A stretch of 64,000 nucleotides of DNA, from assembly GCF_013393385.1 (NCBI RefSeq), contig NZ_AP023239.1, positions 1,674,001 through 1,738,000 on the forward strand. Reading direction: 5' to 3'. Within the stretch, counting starts at the first letter, position 1; the number at the start of each line of letters is the position of its first letter. Position numbers and translations under genes: made by a program. The notes below the pieces were generated by a model. That model worked only from the letters and a program-made list of their open reading frames with translations. It ran no database searches and had not been told where the DNA came from. Source of the stretch: Paenibacillus sp. URB8-2 (GTDB lineage Bacteria > Bacillota > Bacilli > Paenibacillales > Paenibacillaceae). Shown piece by piece: positions 45,981-54,832 of the stretch.

Positions 45981-46941
45981 CCTAATGCTCGGCCTCGCGG
46001 GATTTATCCTGTTCAACGCCGTCTTCGGCGTGAAATTCTTTCAGGGACTGGGAGGCTATATTCTGGAGCAGGTGGATACACTCGCCGAATATCTGGGCCG
46101 CTACAACACGAAACGTTATGTCGACCGGGTCAAGCGGGAACGGATCGTCAAGCGCAAGGAAAACATTTACGCCAAGTACAACCGGCTGGTCGAAGGGCTC
46201 ATTCTCGATTTCAACATGCCGTTCACGCTGGAGAGCTTCACCTCGATTCTCTGCATCTGTTTTGCCATCGTGATGCTGTTAATCGTCCTGTTTATGAAAA
46301 GCGTAACGCTGTCGGTTCTAATCACCGTCTCGATTTTTATCGGATTGCTCACCTTCTTCGTAATGCAGTCGAGGGCGATCCAGGCCGAGCGGCTCGAACA
46401 GATTATGGACGCGGAGGACGTCATCTGTCCCCTGGCCCGCGAAGGCGTGCTGGTGGCGATCAAAAAGGTAATGGAGAACGACGAATATATCAGTCCCGCG
46501 CTCCGGCCTTATTTTCAGCAGTTTATCGACAACTGCGAGAACAACGGATATTCCTTCAAGCAGGCGATTCAGCTGCTGAACCGGCAGCTCGGGCCCAAAT
46601 TCGACAACTTCGCCAAGAAGGCGATTGTCTTTGAATATAACGAGCGGAAAGGGATGGCGGACATTTTCCTCGACATCGTCGACGAGAACGCCGTGCTTCG
46701 GGAGATCAACATGAAGAAGGAAACGATCTTCCGCAAAATGAACCGGAGTTTTCTGATGAAGACGGCGGTCATCGTACTGTTCTTCCTGTACGCACTGACG
46801 GTTCAGGATTTCCGGGAATTTATGCTTTACACCGACGCCGGCAAAATGATTAATACGGTCATGATCAGCGTCGTCTGTCTGTGCTTTGCCAGAAGCCAGG
46901 TGCTCCAGAGCAGCATGGGCGGCGGAGGCGACAAGAAATGA
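45958..46941 (+). CDS. TadB-like inner-membrane platform protein
   Basis: A 327-residue T2SSF-type protein: membrane segments near 6-22, ~98-116 and ~118-136 (IVMLLIVLFMKSV, VLITVSIFIGLLTFFVM), a cytoplasmic helical domain with GYSFKQAIQLLNRQLG and FEYNERKGMADIFLDIVDEN, and C-terminal spans (TAVIVLFFLYALTV, MISVVCLCFA). This is the platform that couples the CpaF motor to pilin assembly. GTG 45958 lies within the preceding gene. Confidence 0.8.
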   Translation: MNTPLVTSLMLGLAGFILFNAVFGVKFFQGLGGYILEQVDTLAEYLGRYNTKRYVDRVKRERIVKRKENIYAKYNRLVEGLILDFNMPFTLESFTSILCICFAIVMLLIVLFMKSVTLSVLITVSIFIGLLTFFVMQSRAIQAERLEQIMDAEDVICPLAREGVLVAIKKVMENDEYISPALRPYFQQFIDNCENNGYSFKQAIQLLNRQLGPKFDNFAKKAIVFEYNERKGMADIFLDIVDENAVLREINMKKETIFRKMNRSFLMKTAVIVLFFLYALTVQDFREFMLYTDAGKMINTVMISVVCLCFARSQVLQSSMGGGGDKK

Positions 46942-47819
46942 TCCTACTAGCCAAACTTGGCGCCATGCTGTCGATCCTGTACCTGGTCAAAACGCTGTTT
47001 TACCCGATGATGCGGACGGTCAGCCGGAGCCAGAAAAAGCGTGCCCGCCAGTATATCAAGCAGCGCAAGAACGAGAAGTTCAGGCAGACGATGAGACGCT
47101 ACAAGCTGAGATTCGCGCGAAAGTACGCCGGCGGGCTGCTCAGCGCCACCGAAAGACTGAGATTCAAGAAGATGATCGACCGTCTCGATCTCGGTAAAAG
47201 TCCGGAGGAAATCCGGACGGAGCAAATTCTGTATCTGGTCGGCGGGCTGCTGCTGACGCTGCTGATGCTGAAGGTCAATACGATTCTCGGTTACTTATCG
47301 GCGATCTTTATCATCCTCGGGTGGCTGTACCCGGTATCGGAACTGGAGAAGGCGATCGAGCGCAAGAACAGGAACATCGCGCTGGACTTTCCGGCCTTTT
47401 ACAGCATGGTGTATTACCAGTACATCAAGTCGGTCAATATCCACCTGGCCGATGTGCTGCGGGACTACATCCCGAATGCCAACCCCGATATCGGCGAAGA
47501 GCTCGGGGTCATGCTGGACAATACGGAGTACGGCGAGGAGTTCGCGCTTAAGCAGCTGAAGAAACGGGTTCCGCTGCATTACGTCATCAAGTTCTGCGAC
47601 ATTATGGAGACCCGGCTGAAGGGGTATGACAACGTCTCCCAGATGGCCTATCTCAAGAACGAGCTGGACGGCTTCCGGGTCAAAGCGCTTGAAGAAGAGC
47701 TGGAGCGGAGGGAGCGCAGCGGGGCGCGGATTCAAATGCTTTTGATTCTTGTGCTGGCGGCCTATATCCTGATTTATTACCTGTTTACAATTCTGGATTC
47801 GATCAAAATGTTCCAATAG
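46938..47819 (+). CDS. TadC-like inner-membrane platform protein
   Basis: A 293-residue partner of TadB. Membrane segments lie near 5-22, ~97-135 and ~266-288 (MLLILVLAAYILIYYLF). The cytoplasmic domain has VNIHLADVLRDYIPNAN and ALKQLKKRVPLHYVIKFCDI. ATG 46938 overlaps the TadB stop (ATGA). A 51-base gap follows before the pilin-like gene. Confidence 0.78.
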   Translation: MILLAKLGAMLSILYLVKTLFYPMMRTVSRSQKKRARQYIKQRKNEKFRQTMRRYKLRFARKYAGGLLSATERLRFKKMIDRLDLGKSPEEIRTEQILYLVGGLLLTLLMLKVNTILGYLSAIFIILGWLYPVSELEKAIERKNRNIALDFPAFYSMVYYQYIKSVNIHLADVLRDYIPNANPDIGEELGVMLDNTEYGEEFALKQLKKRVPLHYVIKFCDIMETRLKGYDNVSQMAYLKNELDGFRVKALEEELERRERSGARIQMLLILVLAAYILIYYLFTILDSIKMFQ

Positions 47820-47870
47820 AGTATGGGCAAAGGTTCAATGATTATTCAATAGCATTAGGAGGAGAAAAAG

Positions 47871-48131
47871 ATGAAGAAACTGATGGATTTGAATACCCGG
47901 TCAGGACAAGCGGAGATGAAAGGGAAGGTACAGCAAGGCGGAGCATCGAAAGTGAAGGCCTTCCTGGCCGACGAGCGCGGCGCGGTGGGCGTCAAGGAAA
48001 TCGCCATTACGGTGGCGGTAATCGTCATTATCGGCGCGGTGGTTTCGCTGATTACGGACTCCTTTTTAAATACATGGATTTCTGAAGTGTGGGAATTTTT
48101 TATGACTCAAATCGAAAAAATGACAACCTAA
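47871..48131 (+). CDS. Flp-like prepilin
   Basis: An 86-residue protein with the type IVb pilin layout: charged leader, then DERGAVGVKEIAITVAVIVI and an unbroken hydrophobic helix to ~66. The processing site would be after the Gly of RGAVGVKE; the conserved Glu then falls at +6 rather than the usual +5. AGGAGGAG precedes the ATG. No prepilin peptidase gene is seen nearby, so processing would rely on a chromosomal enzyme. Probably the major pilin or a pseudopilus subunit. Confidence 0.78.
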   Translation: MKKLMDLNTRSGQAEMKGKVQQGGASKVKAFLADERGAVGVKEIAITVAVIVIIGAVVSLITDSFLNTWISEVWEFFMTQIEKMTT

Positions 48132-48146
48132 TCCGGAGGCTTTAAT

Positions 48147-48626
48147 ATGCGCGGTGTTGCGAAGGCGGTGCTCGGCGTCATTTTATCCTCGGTCGCCATC
48201 CTGCTTCTGCTGAATCTCGCCTTCTTTTTTCCCTGGTATCTGACGCTGATCTCTGAGACGTACAACGTCGCCCAGGTTGTCGCCGGGGATAATTATATGA
48301 AGGAACTTTATTACGAGGATGCGATGAACCGGCTGCGGGAGCGTCCGATTTTCCGGGACAAGGAAGACAAGATTGAGATTTCGGTCACCAACGCGGACGG
48401 CCGCAGCGCGATCGGCGACGACGACGAGACGATTTATTACGACAGACCCGAGAACGAGAAGCCCTACCTGCAAAGGGGGGAGCCGCTTGAGGTGGAGATC
48501 AAGGCGGTGTATCCCTTTACCGTCACCTTATGGGGCGAAAAGCTGGAAAGGGAGCTCCCCGTCTCGTTCAAATTGTCGACCACGGGCCTGAAGCATTACA
48601 AGGATCTGGACTACTACACGGACTGA
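48147..48626 (+). CDS. Pseudopilin-like (TadE-type) membrane protein
   Basis: A 159-residue protein with one N-terminal hydrophobic segment (VLGVILSSVAILLLLNLAFF, ~8-28) and an external beta-rich domain (KIEISVTNADGRS, EVEIKAVYPFTVTLWG). Position just after the pilin gene and layout suit a TadE-like minor pilin. No catalytic motif. Confidence 0.65.
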   Translation: MRGVAKAVLGVILSSVAILLLLNLAFFFPWYLTLISETYNVAQVVAGDNYMKELYYEDAMNRLRERPIFRDKEDKIEISVTNADGRSAIGDDDETIYYDRPENEKPYLQRGEPLEVEIKAVYPFTVTLWGEKLERELPVSFKLSTTGLKHYKDLDYYTD

Positions 48627-48641
48627 TGGGAAGGAAAGCCA

Positions 48642-49136
48642 GTGAGAAATATAGCCGTCGCCATTCTCGTCGTCATTATGGCCTCTATCATCATTGAACC
48701 GCTTGTGGAGCTCGCCAATGTGTTCAGGGAAAAGATTACAGTCGGCTCGGCCGTCTCGGGCGCCCTTCGGGCGGCCAGAGACCGCAGTCTCGAAGACGAG
48801 CTGCTGCGCGAGCTGGACGCCAGGGTGGACGAGGAGCGTTTCAAGGAGTATTTTGCCGACTCGTTCGGGGATGCTCTTCATGTCAGCGAATCGAACGACG
48901 CCGGCGACGAGGTAACGTTCACCTCCGATGACGGAAAATTCAATCCCTTCACCGTCAGCTTCGTCTTTGACGAATATACGGACCTGAAGGGCCGGATCGT
49001 AACCCAGGTCATCGTCAAGGCGGAGTCCAAATACAAGTTCAAAACGAAGTACCTGAAGCTGGCCGAGGCAGCCGGCAGTTCCGGCGAATACAAGCTGGTC
49101 AGCGAGCAGAAATACCTGCTCTCTGTAAGGAACTAG
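48642..49136 (+). CDS. Pseudopilin-like (TadF-type) membrane protein
   Basis: A 164-residue protein from GTG 48642: an N-terminal membrane segment (IAVAILVVIMASIIIEPLVE), a helix, then a beta-rich domain (DEVTFTSDDGKFNPFTVSFV). Its layout mirrors the preceding gene, suggesting paired minor pilins. The family cannot be fixed from motifs. Confidence 0.62.
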   Translation: MRNIAVAILVVIMASIIIEPLVELANVFREKITVGSAVSGALRAARDRSLEDELLRELDARVDEERFKEYFADSFGDALHVSESNDAGDEVTFTSDDGKFNPFTVSFVFDEYTDLKGRIVTQVIVKAESKYKFKTKYLKLAEAAGSSGEYKLVSEQKYLLSVRN

Positions 49137-49156
49137 ACAGAAGGGAGGGGGTTCTT

Positions 49157-49387
49157 GTGGATTATATCATGGTTACCCTGCAGACCGGGGGCGACCGGCA
49201 GACCGATCTGAATGTGCCGGCATTCGTGCCGGTTGGCGACCTGCTGGATATGCTCGCCGAGGCGCTTCATCTGGAGAAAGGGCCTGAGACCCGGCTGCAG
49301 GCCGAGCCGCTCGGCCGGATTCTGCAGGTCGGCCGCACGCTGGAGGAGCAAGGCGTATGCCACGGCGCGCTGCTGACCGTCATCTAA
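49157..49387 (+). CDS. YukD/EsaB-like ubiquitin-fold protein of type VII secretion
   Basis: A 76-residue beta-grasp protein: MVTLQTGGDRQTDLNVPAFV, PVGDLLDMLAEAL, then LGRILQVGRTLEEQGVCHGA, matching the YukD/EsaB pattern (strand, strand, helix, final L-x-D/E-Q-G-V). GTG 49157 follows AGGGAGGGGG. It marks the point where the cluster turns from Tad-like to type VII genes. YukD proteins are small cytosolic regulators or parts of type VIIb systems. Confidence 0.8.
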   Translation: MDYIMVTLQTGGDRQTDLNVPAFVPVGDLLDMLAEALHLEKGPETRLQAEPLGRILQVGRTLEEQGVCHGALLTVI

Positions 49388-49402
49388 AGAAGGAGCGATA
49401 CC

Positions 49403-50242
49403 ATGAACGGCAACTTGTACAACGGAGGACTGGTTCACAGGGACGGGGAGTCGCTGCTCGTCACCGACATCAAATGGTACTCCGGCACTTATCTGATACA
49501 TAACGAGACCAGCTTCGACATTTTCACGGACAATCTGATGTGGTTTATGAACGGCGGCGAATCCGGGATTCTGTACAGCGACCAGCGCAGAGGGAACCGG
49601 CTGTTCCGTTCCGCTCCGGCCTCACGCGAAGAGGATCTCGTGCTAGACAAGCCGTGCGCGCAGCCGGTTCTCCGCGGTGGTCTGATCTACTACATGGATG
49701 AGCGGGACAGCGGCCTGTACTGCTGCGTGGAAGACGGCCGCTATGACCGCAGGCTGACCGCGGATAAGGTGAGCGGCTTTCTCCTGCTGGACGACGAATC
49801 GATCGTATGCGCCACGGCCCAGGGCATTAAGCTGGCCGGCGCCGGCGGGCGCGGGGCCGAGACGGTCAGCCCGGCGACCGCAGGCCGGATGGTTCAGGCG
49901 GGCGATGTGCTCGCGTTCGCCGATCATGGTCGGGATCTCGCCTTGACGCTGCTGGACCTTGGCAGCGGGGAAACAACGGCGGTGGACGGCATCGCCGCGT
50001 CCTGGATCAACACGGACGGACGCTACCTGTACTGTTCAAACCGGCGCAACGGCGGCAGCCTGTATCGGGTCGATCCGGGGACGGGAACGGGCATCCGGAT
50101 GAGCAGCGAAAGCGCCGATTATCTGCACGTGCTTGACGGCGATATCTATTTCAGCCGCGGCCGGGAATGGTACCGGCTGCCGCTGGCGGGCGGCGAAGCG
50201 GAGAAGCTTCCGGCCCCGGGAGGCATCGGCCATGCAGACTGA
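49403..50242 (+). CDS. Beta-propeller-like (DUF5050-type) protein
   Basis: A 279-residue protein made of repeating beta-blade units with LIYYMDERDSGLYC, YLYCSNRRNGGSLYR, and DIYFSRGREWYRL, the pattern of DUF5050/TolB-like propellers. No signal peptide or membrane span is visible, so it probably works in the cytosol beside EssC. It overlaps the EssC start by 11 bases. A scaffolding role is a guess. Confidence 0.65.
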   Translation: MNGNLYNGGLVHRDGESLLVTDIKWYSGTYLIHNETSFDIFTDNLMWFMNGGESGILYSDQRRGNRLFRSAPASREEDLVLDKPCAQPVLRGGLIYYMDERDSGLYCCVEDGRYDRRLTADKVSGFLLLDDESIVCATAQGIKLAGAGGRGAETVSPATAGRMVQAGDVLAFADHGRDLALTLLDLGSGETTAVDGIAASWINTDGRYLYCSNRRNGGSLYRVDPGTGTGIRMSSESADYLHVLDGDIYFSRGREWYRLPLAGGEAEKLPAPGGIGHAD

Positions 50243-53200
50243 ATTCAGCCGCCAGCCAAGGTTCCTGCCCGACATCCCGCACGGCGAGGTGGAAGTGCCG
50301 AACCCGCCGATGCTGCAGGAGAGGCCGGAAATTTCCTGGTACGGCATTCTGCTTCCCCCGATCGTCATGCTTGTCATTACCGTGCTGATCGCGATGACGT
50401 CGCAGTCTCTCTTCCTGCTGATCTCGGTCGCCACGACTGTGATGACTCTGATCGGCTCGCTGGGAGGGGCGGTGACGCAGATCCGCAAATACACCCGCAA
50501 GAAGAAGGAGCGGGAGCAGAGATATCTCCAGTTCATCACCGATACGCGCAGCGACCTGTCGGTAGCGAGAGAGCAGCAGAGCGCCGCCATGAACGAAATG
50601 TTTCCGGAGCCTGCGGAATGCGTGCGCCGGATTATGGAAACCGACAGCCGGCTGTGGGAGAAGACGCCGGTGCATAACGATTTTCTGGCCGTGCGCGTCG
50701 GCGTTGGCAGCGCTGCGCTGGAAATGGAGATCCGCTATACGAAGCAGGCGATCGTCATGGAGAGCGATCCGCTGCTGATGGAGCCGCAGCGGCTGGCGAT
50801 GGATTACGCCAAGGTGCCGGGCGTTCCGATTACAGTCAATCTGCTGGAGGCGGAAATCTGCGGCCTAGCCGGAGATGCGGCCAAGACGGCGGAGCTACTG
50901 AAATCGATGCTGCTCCAGGTCGTTACCCATCAGGGCTACGACGACATGCGCATCGTGCTGCTGACTGAGGGAGACGGACTGGATCGATGGAGCTGGCTGA
51001 AGTTTCTGCCGCATCTGTGGGATGACGGGATGAATGTCCGCTTCCTGCTATGCGGCAGGGCGCTCGCCCATCAGGTGCTGTCCGAGATGTACGGCCTGCT
51101 CAAGGACCGGGAGCTCCGGACGGCGGGCGGCGGCGCGCTGCCGCACTACCTGTTCGTTGTAGAGGACGCAACGCTTCTGGAGAACGAGCCGATCAGCAAA
51201 TATCTGTATAACGGCAGCTCGAAGCTTGGTGTGTCGACGATATTCGTCGCGCCAAACGCCGCTTATCTGCCGATGAACTGCAAGGTAGTTATCGGCTTGC
51301 AGGGTCAGCACGGGGAGATGGCTAGCCGCGTCACCGGAGAGAAGACGGCGTTTACGCCGGATCAGGCCGATCTCAAGGAGCTCGATCTAGCGGCCAGAAA
51401 GCTGGCCCCGCTGCGGATCAAGCACGCGAACGCCGGCTTCGCCCTTCCGTCCTCGATTTCGCTGTTGGACATGCTGGAGGCGGAGAAGGTGACCGATACC
51501 GATGTCCTGCTGAACTGGATGCGGAACAAGACCTACATGGGCATGAGCGTGCCGATCGGAGCACGCGCCGGAGGAGAGCCGCTCATTCTCGACATGCACG
51601 AGACGGGCTACGGGCCGCACGGCTTGGTGGCTGGAACGACGGGCTCCGGCAAGAGCGAGCTGCTTCAGAGCATTATCGTCTCGCAGGCGATCCACTACCA
51701 TCCGCATGACATCGCGTTTGTTCTGATCGACTATAAGGGCGGCGGCATGGCGGACGCCTTTAAGGGTATGCCCCATCTCGTCGGGACGATCACGAACCTG
51801 GACGGCAACCAGACGACCCGGGCGCTGCTCTCCATCAAGAGCGAGCTGATGCGCAGGCAGCGTGTGTTCTCGGAGTACGGGGTCAACAGCATCGACAAAT
51901 ACCAGAAGCTGTATTACAGCCGCTCTGGAGGAGCGGATATGCCGGCCATTCCCCACCTGATCATGATCGCCGACGAGTTCGCCGAGCTGAAACAGGACCA
52001 GCCGGATTTTATGAAGGAGCTGGTTAGCACGGCGCGGGTCGGCCGAAGCCTCGGGGTTCACCTGATCCTGGCGACGCAGAAGCCGGCCGGGGTCGTGGAC
52101 GACCAGATCTGGAGCAACTCGAAGTTCAAAATCTGCCTCAAGGTTCAGGACGAAGCGGACAGCCGGGACGTTATCAAGCGGCCCGACGCGGCGATGATCA
52201 AGGAGCCCGGGCGCGCCTATATTCAGGTGGGCAACGACGAAATTTTCGAACTGTTCCAGTCCGCCTATTCGGGCGCGGATTATGATCCTCAGGGCGAGCT
52301 GCAGAAGCTGGAGAACAAAACAAAACGCATCTACAAGGTGTCCGTGACCGGCCGGAGCGAGCGGATTTATCCGCTGGAAGAAGAGAAAATCGCCCGTCAC
52401 GAGGTGCCTTCCCAGCTGCAGGCGATGGTGGAGCATATCACCCGAATGGCGGAGCAGATCGATATCAAGCCGGTCAAAGGCCCTTGGCTGCCGCCGCTGC
52501 CGGACACCGTCTTCCTGGACGATCTGGTTGACGCGGCATGCGCGGACGGCATATGGCCTCGCCGGGAATCGCTGCTCAGCATCCCCGCGGGACTGCTGGA
52601 TGATCCGAGAGGGCAAAGGCAGGAGGCGCTTGAGTTCGATTTTGCGGGTGAGGGCAATCTGTTCGTTTACGGCGCTCCCGGAACGGGCAAAACGGTGCTG
52701 CTGCGTACGCTCCTGCTGTCCGCCGCTCTGCTGTATACGCCGGAGGAGGTCCATTTCTATATGATGGATTTCGGCGGCGGCTCGCTGAAATCGCTGGAGC
52801 GGCTTCCCCATGTCGGCGGCGTCATGACGCTGGAGCAGGAGGAGAAGATCGATCAGTTCATGCGGTTCGTATTCCGGATCATGGAGGAGCGCCGGGCGCT
52901 ATTCGAGGAAACGGGCAGCGAAGGCTTAGCCGATTACCGTGCGGACGGCCGGGATATGCCGGCGGTGATGCTGATGATCGACAACTATTTCGCGCTGTCG
53001 GAAACGTACGAGGACATCGACGCCCAGATGGTCGTGCTCGCCCGCGAAGGCTTCAAATACGGCATCTATCTCGTCGCCACGGCGACGAGCAGTGCGCTGG
53101 TCCGCTACAAATTTTCGGTCAACTTCAAAATGGCCGTCAGCCTGCAGATGACCGAGAAAAATGAGTACGATGGCATCGTCGGCCGCACCGAAGGGCTGGA

Positions 53201-54089
53201 GCCGGCCAAGACGGCCGGCCGCGGCCTTGTCCGGGGCAAGCCGCCGCTGGAATTCCAGACCGCGCTGCCCGAATTCAGGGAGCTTCGGACGGATGCGCTG
53301 ATCGAACGGCTCGAACGGCGGTTCGATACCCGTGCGGTGCCGATTCCGGTCATGCCGGTGTCCATTGATCTGCGCGCGATTGCGGCGGAAGGAAGCCGGC
53401 TGGCGATCGGACTGGCGAGCAACAATCTGCAGCCGGTCCATATCGATCTTCAGTCCTCTCCGGTCTTCATGGTGGCGGGGGACGTCATGTCCGGCAAGAG
53501 CACGTTGCTGGTCTCCTGGATTACGCTGCTCCAGGAGCAGCAGGAGGGTCTGGAGGTCTACGCGCTGGACTCCTCGGGTATGGGCATTTACGAGCTGATG
53601 AGCCGGCCGTACGTCACCGACCTGTCGGGCGTGGACGATATGTTCGGCTTCTCGGATACCTTGAAAGAGAAGCTCGATGCGCGGCGGGCCGAACTGCTCA
53701 CCTGCCGGATGGCCGGCGGAGACGCAGCGGCTCTCACCGCCGGCTGGAACCCTATTCTTTTCGTCATTGACAAGCTGAGTGAATTTACCGGCAATGACAT
53801 GTATGCCCTGCACGAGCTGCTGGAGCGGGTAATCCGCCAGGATCGGGGACTGAAGATCTCGATTCTCGCGGCCGACAACACGGCCGACCTCGCCTCCAAC
53901 TGGGACAGCCTCGGCAAGCTGATCCGCGAGGAGCAGACGGGTGTCCTGCTGGGACGGATCAAGGAACAGAATTTGTACTCGGTATCCCACCCTTACGGTT
54001 CCCAGGAACGAAATATGGAGCAGGGCGACGGTTACCTGATCGTGAAGAACAGGTACACCGGCATGCGGTGCGCCATGCTGAAGAAATAA
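50232..54089 (+). CDS. EssC/EccC-like FtsK/SpoIIIE ATPase of type VII secretion, without FHA domains
   Basis: A 1285-residue translocase. Two membrane helices lie at ~37-78 (PPIVMLVITVLIAM, LISVATTVMTLIGS). Three FtsK/SpoIIIE ATPase modules follow: Walker A AGTTGSGKSELLQ near 467, GAPGTGKTVLLR near 813, and AGDVMSGKSTLL near 1082. Walker B of the first module is LIMIADEFAELK near 575. Unlike S. aureus EssC or B. subtilis YukB, no FHA domains precede the membrane helices: the protein starts only ~36 residues before them, as in actinobacterial EccC. It is the motor and substrate receptor of the WXG100 proteins encoded next. ATG 50232 was chosen; it overlaps the upstream stop. Confidence 0.93.
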   Translation: MQTEFSRQPRFLPDIPHGEVEVPNPPMLQERPEISWYGILLPPIVMLVITVLIAMTSQSLFLLISVATTVMTLIGSLGGAVTQIRKYTRKKKEREQRYLQFITDTRSDLSVAREQQSAAMNEMFPEPAECVRRIMETDSRLWEKTPVHNDFLAVRVGVGSAALEMEIRYTKQAIVMESDPLLMEPQRLAMDYAKVPGVPITVNLLEAEICGLAGDAAKTAELLKSMLLQVVTHQGYDDMRIVLLTEGDGLDRWSWLKFLPHLWDDGMNVRFLLCGRALAHQVLSEMYGLLKDRELRTAGGGALPHYLFVVEDATLLENEPISKYLYNGSSKLGVSTIFVAPNAAYLPMNCKVVIGLQGQHGEMASRVTGEKTAFTPDQADLKELDLAARKLAPLRIKHANAGFALPSSISLLDMLEAEKVTDTDVLLNWMRNKTYMGMSVPIGARAGGEPLILDMHETGYGPHGLVAGTTGSGKSELLQSIIVSQAIHYHPHDIAFVLIDYKGGGMADAFKGMPHLVGTITNLDGNQTTRALLSIKSELMRRQRVFSEYGVNSIDKYQKLYYSRSGGADMPAIPHLIMIADEFAELKQDQPDFMKELVSTARVGRSLGVHLILATQKPAGVVDDQIWSNSKFKICLKVQDEADSRDVIKRPDAAMIKEPGRAYIQVGNDEIFELFQSAYSGADYDPQGELQKLENKTKRIYKVSVTGRSERIYPLEEEKIARHEVPSQLQAMVEHITRMAEQIDIKPVKGPWLPPLPDTVFLDDLVDAACADGIWPRRESLLSIPAGLLDDPRGQRQEALEFDFAGEGNLFVYGAPGTGKTVLLRTLLLSAALLYTPEEVHFYMMDFGGGSLKSLERLPHVGGVMTLEQEEKIDQFMRFVFRIMEERRALFEETGSEGLADYRADGRDMPAVMLMIDNYFALSETYEDIDAQMVVLAREGFKYGIYLVATATSSALVRYKFSVNFKMAVSLQMTEKNEYDGIVGRTEGLEPAKTAGRGLVRGKPPLEFQTALPEFRELRTDALIERLERRFDTRAVPIPVMPVSIDLRAIAAEGSRLAIGLASNNLQPVHIDLQSSPVFMVAGDVMSGKSTLLVSWITLLQEQQEGLEVYALDSSGMGIYELMSRPYVTDLSGVDDMFGFSDTLKEKLDARRAELLTCRMAGGDAAALTAGWNPILFVIDKLSEFTGNDMYALHELLERVIRQDRGLKISILAADNTADLASNWDSLGKLIREEQTGVLLGRIKEQNLYSVSHPYGSQERNMEQGDGYLIVKNRYTGMRCAMLKK

Positions 54090-54130
54090 AACACCGTCAG
54101 GTTAGACATTTTCGCAGATGAGGTGAGACC

Positions 54131-54466
54131 ATGTCCATCAGTCCATCCGAAATCAGAAGACACGCCGCGCGCATCAACGGCCTGACAGGCGACGTGCGGC
54201 GGATCTCCATCGAGCTTCAGGATCAGTACCGCCAGGTCGGCCAATACTGGACAGGCACGGCGTCCAAGTCGCTGATCAGCGACTACCAGTCTCTGGACAG
54301 CGAGATGAGAGCGCTGCTGCGCAGCCTGGATCAGCTGGAAAGCGGCGTCGAGCGCATTGCGTCCCAGGTGCAGCGAGCCGAACAGGAACGCGCCGAGAAG
54401 AAGCGGCTGGCCGAGAAGAAGGAGAGAGAACGTAGGGAACGGGAGCGGGCCCGCAACGGCCATTAA
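54131..54466 (+). CDS. WXG100-family protein with charged C-terminal extension
   Basis: A 111-residue helical hairpin protein. The turn is YWTGTASKS (W-T-G near 38-40). The C-terminal 25 residues are almost all Arg, Glu and Lys. GAGGTGAG precedes the ATG, 42 bases after EssC. Probably a heterodimer partner or substrate chaperone rather than the main secreted protein. Confidence 0.82.
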   Translation: MSISPSEIRRHAARINGLTGDVRRISIELQDQYRQVGQYWTGTASKSLISDYQSLDSEMRALLRSLDQLESGVERIASQVQRAEQERAEKKRLAEKKERERRERERARNGH

Positions 54467-54532
54467 TTCGTCCGTATGTCCGGTCCATTAAACCGCTTCA
54501 GGCAACAGGCCCTCGAAAGGAGGTGAATAACA

Positions 54533-54832
54533 ATGGCGGGAAACAATTTGACATTTAGCCCCGATCAGGCGATGAGCGTCGCCAAATCGATCAGCGGCAA
54601 AGCAAACAATGCTCAAACGCTTATCAACCAGCTTCAAAAGGAAATTCATGCGGTAAGCGGCTGGTGGCAAGGTGAGTCCCAAAGCGCCTTCGTAGAGCAG
54701 TTCGACGGACTTGTGCCTAGTTTCAAAGAGCTGGTTACTTGTGTAGAAAATATCAGCAAGAACCTTACGCAAATCGCGAACATCAAACAGCAGGCCGAGA
54801 AGGAAATGGCCAGCAAGCTGCGCGGAAGATAA
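54533..54832 (+). CDS. WXG100 protein (EsxA/YukE-like)
   Basis: A 99-residue WXG100 protein: LTFSPDQAMSVAKSI, then the turn SGWWQGESQSAFVEQFD (W-Q-G near 44-46) and the second helix. Length and motif are canonical. AAAGGAGGTG precedes the ATG. It would be secreted by the EssC machine. The next gene begins immediately at its stop. Confidence 0.92.
   Translation: MAGNNLTFSPDQAMSVAKSISGKANNAQTLINQLQKEIHAVSGWWQGESQSAFVEQFDGLVPSFKELVTCVENISKNLTQIANIKQQAEKEMASKLRGR

Noticed and set aside
43070..47816. Several 100-220-codon minus-strand frames through the Tad-like genes
   Set aside because: All mirror real genes in GC-rich sequence; none has a plausible start or motif.
51387..54000. Long open minus-strand frames opposite the EssC gene (for example 51387-52811 and 52926-53990)
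   Set aside because: They arise from high GC at third positions of the real gene, have Arg/Gln/His-rich composition, no ribosome-binding site and no family motif.
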